From: Lysobacterales bacterium
GTDB lineage: Bacteria; Pseudomonadota; Gammaproteobacteria; Xanthomonadales; SZUA-36
Assembly (NCBI GenBank): GCA_013042915.1
Contig: JABDPF010000027.1
Coordinates: forward strand, 1-53,249
Length of the DNA stretch: 53,249 nt
Reading direction: 5' to 3'
The notes under the pieces were generated by a model that searched no databases, was not told the origin of the DNA, and worked only from the letters and a program-made list of their open reading frames with translations. Position 1 is the stretch's first letter. Each line of letters begins with the position of its first letter. Shown piece by piece: positions 8,843 to 16,011 of the stretch. Made by a program: the position numbers and the translations under genes.

Positions 8843-9511
8843 ATGACGGACCACCCACAGCAATCGCTGGTGTTCGAGGGCAAGTCCCAAGAGGAGATGC
8901 TCGCCGCTGCCAGGGCCTTCTATGAGGAAGTGAAGACGCGCCGCTCGGTTCGTGATTTCTCCGCCAAGCCGGTCGAGAGAGCGGTCATCGAAAATGCCCT
9001 GCTGGCTGCCGGAACCGCGCCGAACGGCGCCAACCGCCAACCCTGGTATTTCGTCGCGGTCGCCGAAAACGATCTGAAACGGAAGATTCGCGAGGCCGCC
9101 GAGAGAGAGGAGCGCGCATTTTACGAACACCGCGCGGGCAAGGAGTGGCTCGAGGCCCTGGCTCCGCTGGGCACGGACCATCGCAAGCCGTTTCTCGAGA
9201 CCGCACCCTGGCTGATCGTGGTGTTTCTGCGCAAGTTCTCGTACGACGATCAGGGCCGCAAACTGAAAAACTACTACACCGCCGAGTCGGTCGGCATCGC
9301 CTGCGGCTTTTTGATCACCGCTCTGCACCAGGCCGGCCTGGCCACGTTGACGCATACCCCGAGCCCTATGAAGTTCCTCAACGAGGTACTGGATCGCCCG
9401 GGGGACGAGCGCGCCTACATGGTCATCGTCGCCGGCCACCCGGCGGACGGAGCGACCGTTCCGATCATCGACAAGAAATCGCTGGAGGAGATTGCCGAAT
9501 TCAGGGAGTGA
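8843..9511 (+). CDS. Nitroreductase-family flavoprotein of the iodotyrosine deiodinase type
   Basis: FMN enzyme of the nitroreductase superfamily, 222 residues. RRSVRDF (33-39) and the [14 protein letters not shown] segment (55-68) are the flavin-binding signatures. The segment after it resembles the active-site lid of iodotyrosine deiodinase. E90, Y94 and K115 have exactly the spacing (4 and 21 residues) of the Glu-Tyr-Lys triad that grips the zwitterion of halotyrosine in mammalian IYD. THTPSPM and a GHP near the C-terminus also fit the family. Predicted role: reductive dehalogenation of halotyrosines or a related substrate. Family membership is firm; the substrate is inference. Confidence 0.85.
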   Translation: MTDHPQQSLVFEGKSQEEMLAAARAFYEEVKTRRSVRDFSAKPVERAVIENALLAAGTAPNGANRQPWYFVAVAENDLKRKIREAAEREERAFYEHRAGKEWLEALAPLGTDHRKPFLETAPWLIVVFLRKFSYDDQGRKLKNYYTAESVGIACGFLITALHQAGLATLTHTPSPMKFLNEVLDRPGDERAYMVIVAGHPADGATVPIIDKKSLEEIAEFRE

Positions 9512-9524
9512 CCGGCTCACTCCC
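9504..9524. terminator. Symmetric hairpin shared by two convergent stop codons
   Basis: A perfect 8-bp inverted repeat, GGGAGTGA / TCACTCCC with loop CCGGC, contains the TGA of the flavoprotein gene in its left arm and the TGA of the convergent 77-residue gene in its right arm. It lacks a T-run on either side, so termination by this hairpin alone is uncertain. Confidence 0.45.
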
Positions 9525-9750
9525 GGCCCTGCCCCTCCTCGTCCTCTTCGTGCTGCTCCTGCCGGGCCTCCTCCGCCAAGCGGATGTTCTTTTCCAATTC
9601 CGGGTCAGGGGCGAACAGCGAAAGCAATGCGCCGGAAATCACCGCGCCTTTGCCTCCGCGCCGTGCCCATCGCGCGAGCACGACCATGATCGCGATCGCA
9701 CCGGCCAGTGAGACGGCGATGATGAGACCGAAGGCGAATGTCGGATCCAT
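9517..9750 (-). CDS. Small single-span membrane protein of unknown function
   Basis: 77 residues. One hydrophobic helix (LIIAVSLAGAIAIMVVLA) is followed by a positively charged WARRGGKG stretch and a highly acidic tail (ELEKN..EEARQEQHEEDEEG), consistent with N-out, C-in topology. No family is recognised. The ATG at 9750 has no good ribosome binding site. The sensible membrane topology and the stop codon placed symmetrically in the 9504-9524 hairpin support it being a real gene. Confidence 0.55.
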   Translation of the reverse strand: MDPTFAFGLIIAVSLAGAIAIMVVLARWARRGGKGAVISGALLSLFAPDPELEKNIRLAEEARQEQHEEDEEGQGRE

Positions 9751-9841
9751 GTTAATGAACTGGGTTCTCTCGCTCCGAAAGGCAATCGAATGCCGAATTT
9801 GCTGCTAGACTGCAGCGGTGATGTTCAGGAGACCCGAAGCA

Positions 9842-10303
9842 ATGACGAGAGCCATTCTTACAACGCTTTTACTTTGCCTGCTGGCCGGTTGCGCCACGTT
9901 GAACCCGAACTACGAAGAGCCCACCGTCGCCCTGACCTCGTTCCGCGCGCTACCCTCCGAGAGCATGGCGCCGTCCTTCGAGGTGGGCTTGCGCATCATC
10001 AATCCCAATCCTGAAGCGCTGTCGCTGGAAGGCATCGTGTACACCATCTCCCTGGAGGGCCGCGAGGTCGTCAAGGGCGTGGGCAAGGATTTTCCGGTCA
10101 TCGAGGGCTACTCTCAAGAAGACGTGCTGCTGACGGCCAGCGTGCAACTGCTCAGCGGCCTGCGCCTGATCGGCGACCTGGCACGCGCCGAGAACCCGTC
10201 CCTGCGTTACGAATTCAAGGCCAAGCTCGACCTGTCCGGGCTGTACCCGTCCATCCGGATCATCGAGGAAGGGGACTTCAACCTGTCCGGCTCACCAAGG
10301 TAA
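9842..10303 (+). CDS. LEA14-like (WHy domain) lipoprotein
   Basis: 153 residues. The lipobox LLAGC gives a lipidated Cys17. The rest matches the LEA type 2 / water stress and hypersensitive response domain: a beta-sandwich protein with a FEVGLRIINPNPEALSLEG signature. Role unknown, thought to be envelope-associated and stress-related in bacteria. The ATG at 9842 is chosen over the upstream in-frame ATG at 9818 because AGGAGA (9827-9832) sits 9 nt before it. The 3' end overlaps the convergent SDR gene by 12 bp. Confidence 0.85.
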   Translation: MTRAILTTLLLCLLAGCATLNPNYEEPTVALTSFRALPSESMAPSFEVGLRIINPNPEALSLEGIVYTISLEGREVVKGVGKDFPVIEGYSQEDVLLTASVQLLSGLRLIGDLARAENPSLRYEFKAKLDLSGLYPSIRIIEEGDFNLSGSPR

Positions 10304-10951
10304 CTCATAGCCTTCCTGGTGCCAGAACGACCCGCTCTGGTCGATTTCCAGGCGGTCCATCGTGCGGACCAGGCCGGCGGCCGATTCCTCTGCGGCAATG
10401 CCGGTCCCGCCGGTCATCTCGGTGGCCACCCAGCCCGGGTGCAGCAGGAACACGCCGATGCCGTCGTCTTGCAGGTCAACGGCGAGACTCTTGCCGGCCA
10501 TGTTGACCGCTGCCTTCGACATCCGATAGCCGTACGATCCGCCCGAGGTATTGTCCTCGATTGAGCCCATTCGGCTGGTCACGATAAAAACCTTCGATCC
10601 CTCGGCCAGGTTGCCCCGCAACGCGGCGGTCACCCGCAGCGGCCCAATCGAATTGACCTCGAACTGGCGCACCATTGCGCCCCAGTCGAGGTTGTCGAGC
10701 GCGGTGCGCTGCAGAATCCCGGCGTTGTTGACCAGGCGGTCCAGCCGCCGACCGCTCAGCGCCTTCACCAGCGTGGCAACGGACTCGTCGCTGCCGACGT
10801 CCACGCCCTCGATCACCTCGACGCCCAGGCCTTCGAGCTCCGGGCTGGCCCGGCGGCAGGCCGCGATGAGGGTGTCGCCGCGAGCCGATAGTTGCCGGGT
10901 CATCTCGAGGCCGATGCCGCGGTTGGCGCCGGTAATCAACGTGCTTGTCAT
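10292..10951 (-). CDS. Short-chain dehydrogenase/reductase (SDR family)
   Basis: Cytoplasmic Rossmann-fold oxidoreductase, 219 residues. The cofactor motif TGANRGIG (7-14), NNAG and the catalytic YRMSK with an upstream TSR serine are present. The arginine in NRGIG and CRR after beta-2 would suit NADPH. It begins 3 nt after the RND pump gene with a good AAGGAG site, so it is the last gene of the tetR-adaptor-pump operon; this suggests the pump's inducer or substrate may also be reduced. Substrate unknown. Confidence 0.88.
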   Translation of the reverse strand: MTSTLITGANRGIGLEMTRQLSARGDTLIAACRRASPELEGLGVEVIEGVDVGSDESVATLVKALSGRRLDRLVNNAGILQRTALDNLDWGAMVRQFEVNSIGPLRVTAALRGNLAEGSKVFIVTSRMGSIEDNTSGGSYGYRMSKAAVNMAGKSLAVDLQDDGIGVFLLHPGWVATEMTGGTGIAAEESAAGLVRTMDRLEIDQSGSFWHQEGYELPW

Positions 10952-10954
10952 GGC

Positions 10955-13900
10955 CTATGCTCCTTCGGAAGATACGATGTGTTCATTATCGATGGATTCG
11001 CCTCGCCGCGCAGCCCTCCGTTGAGCGAAACGCTGCACGCGGTGTTCGACCAGCGAATACAGGGCCGGCACGACCACCAGGGTCAGCAGGGTGGAACTGA
11101 CCAGTCCGCCGATCACCGCGATGGCCAGCGGCCCGTTGGTGTCCGCTCCGGCGCCAAGACCGGTGGCTGCCGGGGCGAGAGCCAGGATGATCGTGGCCGA
11201 GGTCATCAGGACCGGGCGCATGCGCACCGGGCAGGCACTCAGCAGCGCTTCGTCGATACACTGACCCTCCCGGCGCATCTGGTTGGTCAGGTCCACCAGC
11301 AGAATCGAATTCTTGGCCACCAGCCCAACCAGCAACACCAGGCCGATCATCGAGTAGATGTTCAGCGTGTTGCCGGTCAGCCACAGGGCACCCACCCCGC
11401 CGATGATCGCCAGCGGTTGGGCCACCATGATGACCAGCGGCTGGACGAAGGAATTGAACTGGCTGGCCAGCACCATGTACACCAGGATCATCGCCGTGAC
11501 AAAGGCGAACAGCATGTAATAAACGGTCTTGCCAAACTCCGACGACCGCCCGATCATGCGAACGCCGTAGCCCGGCGGCAGCATCGCCTCGGCGGTCTCG
11601 ATCACGTAGTCGATCGCGGCAGCCTCGGCCATTCGAGGCGTTCCCAGAAACTGGGCCGAGTACTGCAGGTCATAGCGCGAAACCACGGCCGGTCCCAGGC
11701 TGGTCTTCAGATCGACCAGGTTGTCGAGACGGACCTGTTCACCTGCTGGTGTGCGCAGGTAGATCCGACTCAGGTCGGGAGCCTGCTGCAAGGTTCCCTG
11801 CCCCGCTTTCAGACGGACGTCATAACGCTCGCCGTCGCCGGGTTCGTCGTTGTAGCGAGCCACGTCGAATCCGCCGGACAATACGTTCACGGCCAGCGCG
11901 ACGTCGCGAGTGGTCAGGCCAAGGTCGCGGATTCGGGCGCGGTGGGGTGATATTTCCAGCTGCGGCAGCTCCATTTGAAGCAGCAGGTCGAGGTTGCCGA
12001 TGCCAGGGTTCTGCATCAGTTCAGCGCGCAGGTCTTCGGCCAACTCGGCCACCCGCTCAAGGTCCGGGCCGCGCAGCACGAACTGCAGCGGGTCGCCGCG
12101 CATGCCGCCGATCTGCGGCACCTCGGTTACGAAAGTTTCCATCCCGGGGATGCCCGCGAACCGGCCGCGCAGCGATTCCATGATCTCTGCCTGGCTGCGG
12201 TTCCGATCGTCCCAATGCGCCAGGTTGACGACGACCGACCCCTGGCTTACCTGGCGCGCCTGGTCGTCACCGATGGTCGCGAAAGACGTCGTGACCTCGG
12301 GGTAATCGTCCAGCACCGATTCGATGGCACGGATGCGCGACTCGGTGTAGCCGATACTCGAGCCCAGCGGCGCCTTGACCGCCACCAGGAAGCGCCCCTC
12401 GTCCTCCTCGGGCATGAACCCCTTGTCAACCTGCGTGAAGAAAAACCCGCTACTCAGAACAGCGGCGAACGCCGCCAGCAAGACGAGCCCGCGCTTGCGC
12501 AAGCTCCAGCGGATCAATTCTCGATAGCCACGATCCAGCTTTTTGAAACCACGCTCGATGGAGCGGTACAGCGGTCCGTGCTCGTCCGAGAACCGCAGAT
12601 ATCGGGCACACAACGCAGGGGTGAGCGAGAGGGCAACGAACAGCGATACCAGCACGCCCACGGTAACAACTACCGCGAACGACATGAAGAAGCTGCCGAT
12701 GATGCCTTCCATGAAGATGACCGGCGCAAAAATGGAAACCAGGGTCATGGTCGCGGCCAGCACCGCGAATACGACCTGGCGACTACCCGTCGCGGCTGCC
12801 CGCATCGGGTCTCTCTCCCCGGCTTCCATCTGGCGGTAGATGTTTTCCAGCACGACGATGGCGTCATCCACCACGATGCCGATCAGCAAGAGCAATCCGA
12901 GCAGGGTCAAGCCGTTGAAGGTGAAGCCCGCAAAATACATCACGGCCACCGCACCGAGCAGGGAAACGGGTATCGCAGCCGCGATGATTAAGGTGCCGGG
13001 CAGGCTTTTAAGGAACAACAGCACCACCAGCGCCGTCAGCAGCGTACCCAGGACAATGTGTTCTTCCAGCGCGGCAACGATCTCTTCGATCAGGTCGGCG
13101 TCACTGTAGGCCACTTCCAGTTCCATGCCGGGTGGCAGCACCGGCAGCAGTTCTTCCTGCAGGCGGCGCTCCACCTCGTTGACGACGGCAACCGTGTTCG
13201 CGTTGTCCACCTTGACGATACCGATGCCCACGGTCGGCTGGCCGCTGAAACTGGCGAATTTGCGATGGTCTTCCAGGCCGTCCTCGATATCTGCGATATC
13301 GCCAAGCCTTATCGGTGCTCCCTGAGGATAGGCGACGATCAGCTGCTCCAATTCCACCGGGTCGTGGAACTCCAAATCCAGGTTGACCAGCTTTTCCTGC
13401 GAGTCACCGACCAGGAAGCCTCCCTGCAGGCGCAGATGCTCGGCCGAGAAGGCGCCGATGACGTCGTTCGCAGCTACGCCAAAGGCGGCCATGCGTTCGG
13501 GATCGAGGGCAACCCGGATAGTGCGCTTTCGCTCCCCACCCAAGCGAACTTCACCAACACCTTCAATGGTTTCGAGGCGTTTTTTAATATTGTTACGCGC
13601 ATACTGGTTGAGTTGCTGCAAAGTGCGGTTGCCGGTCAGCGCGAGCCACATCACCGGCAGTGCACCGAACTCGACCTTGGCCACCACGGGCGGGTCCGAT
13701 TCTCGTGGCAGATCGGGCAATATCTGGTTGACCTTGGCCTGGACCTCGTTGAAGGCGATGTCCACGTTCTTGTTCAGACCGAAGCGTATGATCACCAGCG
13801 ACACGCCGGGAGCCGACGTGGATTGGATGTACTCGATGCCCGGCACGCTGTTGACCGTGGTCTCGATCAAATTGGCCACGCTGGAGTCGACGATCTCCGG

Positions 13901-14137
13901 GCTGGCGCCGGGCAGCACGGTCTGCACCGAAATAATCGGAAAATCGATTTTTGGAAACCGATCGACGCCGATCCGGTCGTACGAAATCAAACCGAACAGC
14001 AGCAGAACACCCGACAGCATGTAGGCGAATACGTGACGTTGGATGAAGAACTCCGGCAGGCTGCGCCCCATGCGCTGCAGCGCCGGGACCTTGCGGTTTC
14101 TGTTGCTGGGCGATTCGTTTTGGTCAAGGCCAGTCAT
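10955..14137 (-). CDS. RND-family efflux transporter, inner-membrane pump subunit
   Basis: Proton-driven multidrug-type efflux pump of the AcrB/MexB superfamily (1060 residues, the usual length). The N-terminal helix (YMLSGVLLLFGLISY), two large periplasmic loops and twelve predicted spans are visible. The proton-relay pair D424-D425 lies in TM4 (GIVVDDAIVVLEN). It forms a tripartite system with the adaptor encoded upstream (ATGA overlap); no outer-membrane TolC-type channel is in the window, so one must be supplied from elsewhere. Substrate not predictable; the divalent-metal signature of CusA/CzcA was not seen. Confidence 0.95.
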   Translation of the reverse strand: MTGLDQNESPSNRNRKVPALQRMGRSLPEFFIQRHVFAYMLSGVLLLFGLISYDRIGVDRFPKIDFPIISVQTVLPGASPEIVDSSVANLIETTVNSVPGIEYIQSTSAPGVSLVIIRFGLNKNVDIAFNEVQAKVNQILPDLPRESDPPVVAKVEFGALPVMWLALTGNRTLQQLNQYARNNIKKRLETIEGVGEVRLGGERKRTIRVALDPERMAAFGVAANDVIGAFSAEHLRLQGGFLVGDSQEKLVNLDLEFHDPVELEQLIVAYPQGAPIRLGDIADIEDGLEDHRKFASFSGQPTVGIGIVKVDNANTVAVVNEVERRLQEELLPVLPPGMELEVAYSDADLIEEIVAALEEHIVLGTLLTALVVLLFLKSLPGTLIIAAAIPVSLLGAVAVMYFAGFTFNGLTLLGLLLLIGIVVDDAIVVLENIYRQMEAGERDPMRAAATGSRQVVFAVLAATMTLVSIFAPVIFMEGIIGSFFMSFAVVVTVGVLVSLFVALSLTPALCARYLRFSDEHGPLYRSIERGFKKLDRGYRELIRWSLRKRGLVLLAAFAAVLSSGFFFTQVDKGFMPEEDEGRFLVAVKAPLGSSIGYTESRIRAIESVLDDYPEVTTSFATIGDDQARQVSQGSVVVNLAHWDDRNRSQAEIMESLRGRFAGIPGMETFVTEVPQIGGMRGDPLQFVLRGPDLERVAELAEDLRAELMQNPGIGNLDLLLQMELPQLEISPHRARIRDLGLTTRDVALAVNVLSGGFDVARYNDEPGDGERYDVRLKAGQGTLQQAPDLSRIYLRTPAGEQVRLDNLVDLKTSLGPAVVSRYDLQYSAQFLGTPRMAEAAAIDYVIETAEAMLPPGYGVRMIGRSSEFGKTVYYMLFAFVTAMILVYMVLASQFNSFVQPLVIMVAQPLAIIGGVGALWLTGNTLNIYSMIGLVLLVGLVAKNSILLVDLTNQMRREGQCIDEALLSACPVRMRPVLMTSATIILALAPAATGLGAGADTNGPLAIAVIGGLVSSTLLTLVVVPALYSLVEHRVQRFAQRRAARRGESIDNEHIVSSEGA

Positions 14138-15225
14138 GATCCTTCCCGAACCTGCACCAGCGCGCCGTCACTGAGGTAGTGTGCACCTTCGTTCACGACG
14201 GTCTGCCCCGCCTCGAGGCCCGACAGTATTTCGGTCGTCCCGTTGAGGCGCTCCCCTTGTTCCACCAACTGCTGCCTGACGCGGTCCGTGCCGTCCAGCA
14301 CGTAAACCACGCGCCCCGCCGGACGATCGACGAGCGCCGCGCTGGGCACCACGAGCGAAGACGGTCGGCGGTCGACGATCACCTCCGCTTCGATGGTGGC
14401 GTCCGGTCGCCACGGGCCCGGGTTGCGAACGTTCGCAATGGCCACGACAGCACGGTTCAGACTTCCGACCTGCGGGCGTATGGCATCCAGCGTCGCCTCG
14501 ATCGTCAATCCCGGCGCCACCGGGCTTGCCAGCCTCACGTCCTGGCCCACCTGAAGCCAATGGGCGATGGTTTCGGGAAACGGCAGTTCGGCGCGCAAGG
14601 ATTGCGTGTCGACCAGGCTGAGCAGTGGTTCGCCGGTCCGGGCGTAGTCACCCACTGACACGTAACGGCGTTCCACGACCGCGTCGAACGGCGCTAGCAG
14701 GCGAGCCTTCTCCAGGCGGTCACGGGCGATATCCAGCCGTGCTTCCGCCGCTGTCAGCGCCGCCCGGTCCGCTGCCAGCTTGGCCTCGGCGTCATCCAGT
14801 CGTTCCTGTGACATGGCGTTCGTCGTTTTCAGGTCGCGGTAGCGCGCGACCCGGCGCTGCTCGTTCGCGATGCTGACCTTCAGTCCCTCGATCGCGGCCT
14901 CGGCCTCGCGCTGCGCCAGCGCGAATGCGGTCTCGTCCTGCTCGAGCAGGAGTTGCCCGGCCGCGACCGCATCGCCCTCTTCTGTGTGGACGGCCACCAC
15001 GCGCGCATTGACCTCCGAGGCCAGCATGGGCGCGTTTTCGCTGACCACGCGGCCGACCGTTTCCAGCCGGCTCTCAAGGTCGCGCAGGACCACCGGTGCG
15101 GTAGTCACGGCGATGGCCTCGCGCTCGGAGGCGCCTTCGATGTCTTCGTCACCGCAGCCCGTTGTCAGCACCAGTGCCAGCAGGCTGAACCCGCCGAACA
15201 GGGCACGCTGCGTCATTCGCCTCAT
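14134..15225 (-). CDS. RND efflux periplasmic adaptor (membrane fusion protein), lipoprotein
   Basis: 363 residues with a lipobox (LALVLTTGC) anchoring it to the inner membrane. The order is typical: lipoyl-like half (VVAVHTEEGDAVAAGQLLL), an alpha-hairpin coiled coil (about 100-170, rich in A/E/R), the second lipoyl half (APFDAVVERRYVSVGDYARTGEPL), beta-barrel and membrane-proximal domains. It bridges the pump to an outer-membrane channel. The start overlaps the tetR stop (ATGA) and its stop overlaps the pump start (ATGA), so the three are translationally coupled. Confidence 0.93.
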   Translation of the reverse strand: MRRMTQRALFGGFSLLALVLTTGCGDEDIEGASEREAIAVTTAPVVLRDLESRLETVGRVVSENAPMLASEVNARVVAVHTEEGDAVAAGQLLLEQDETAFALAQREAEAAIEGLKVSIANEQRRVARYRDLKTTNAMSQERLDDAEAKLAADRAALTAAEARLDIARDRLEKARLLAPFDAVVERRYVSVGDYARTGEPLLSLVDTQSLRAELPFPETIAHWLQVGQDVRLASPVAPGLTIEATLDAIRPQVGSLNRAVVAIANVRNPGPWRPDATIEAEVIVDRRPSSLVVPSAALVDRPAGRVVYVLDGTDRVRQQLVEQGERLNGTTEILSGLEAGQTVVNEGAHYLSDGALVQVREGS

Positions 15226-15902
15226 GATTTCACCTCGGCGACCGTCGGCGAGGCCACGGTTGGGGCCAGCATGCCGTGCAGGATGATATCCATCATCTCG
15301 CTACTGAATTGCTCGGCTGACTGCGCATAGCGGTCCAGCGGCGGGTACTGGTGCAGGTGCCGCGTCTGGAAATGGAACAGGTCGATTCCCAGGATCAACA
15401 GCGCACAAAGGCCGGGATCGACCCCCGGGCGCAGCAGGCCGGCTTTCTGACCGTTTTCAAAAATACCGATCAGGCGCTCGAAAATGCCGCCAACGACCTG
15501 CTCGACCATGATTTTCTGCCACCGCGAATCCCCCGTGAACACTTCGCGCAGCAGCAAACGCATCGTCATCGCGTTGTCGATAAGGTGAACCAGGTGAGCG
15601 AGCGCAAACTCGCGCAGGCGTTCGTCGAAGCCCCCCCTGCCCTCGGCCAGGTTTTCCACCATCTCGGCCAGGCTGCCGGCGCTGCTCTGCATGATCGCCA
15701 GGTACAGGGCCTCCTTCGAGGCAAAGTGATGATAGATATTCGACTTGCTGACACCTGCTTCCTGGGCGACGGCGCGCATCGAGACCCCCTCGAAGCCGTG
15801 CCGTGAGAACAACCGCACCGCGGCCTCGAGGATGGCGTTTTCGCCTGCGGACCGCCCTGGATCCGTGGCGTGTTTTAACGATTGGGACATATGCATTTCC
15901 AT
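15222..15902 (-). CDS. TetR-family transcriptional regulator of the efflux operon
   Basis: 226 residues from the ATG at 15902. The N-terminal helix-turn-helix is clear (ILEAAVRLFSRHGFEGVSM, then VAQEAGVSKSNIYHHF, SKEALY). The C-terminal ligand domain is variable. The frame extends upstream to 15947, but that start would place the operator palindrome inside the coding region. Further in-frame ATGs are at 15896 and 15890. It is the first gene of the operon with the adaptor, pump and SDR, so autoregulated repression relieved by a pump substrate is the simplest reading. Confidence 0.9.
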   Translation of the reverse strand: MEMHMSQSLKHATDPGRSAGENAILEAAVRLFSRHGFEGVSMRAVAQEAGVSKSNIYHHFASKEALYLAIMQSSAGSLAEMVENLAEGRGGFDERLREFALAHLVHLIDNAMTMRLLLREVFTGDSRWQKIMVEQVVGGIFERLIGIFENGQKAGLLRPGVDPGLCALLILGIDLFHFQTRHLHQYPPLDRYAQSAEQFSSEMMDIILHGMLAPTVASPTVAEVKS

Positions 15903-15910
15903 TGAGAAAC

Positions 15911-15938
15911 AATACTGACCGTCCGGTCGGTCAGTATT
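15911..15938. promoter_or_regulatory. Palindromic operator at the tetR promoter
   Basis: Two perfect 11-bp arms, AATACTGACCG and CGGTCAGTATT, flank a 6-bp centre (TCCGGT). Read on the minus strand, a CATAAT -10-like box at 15941-15936 overlaps the outer end of the palindrome, and the predicted tetR start is 9 nt downstream. This is the classic arrangement for autorepression by a TetR protein. A GACCG-type half-site repeats inside, allowing two dimers. Confidence 0.75.
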
Positions 15939-16011
15939 ATGCGCCAAGTGGACATGTTTTTACAGTGACCATCGTCACGGTACGGAGAGTGGCCCGCCCG
16001 GGTAAGGCGGC

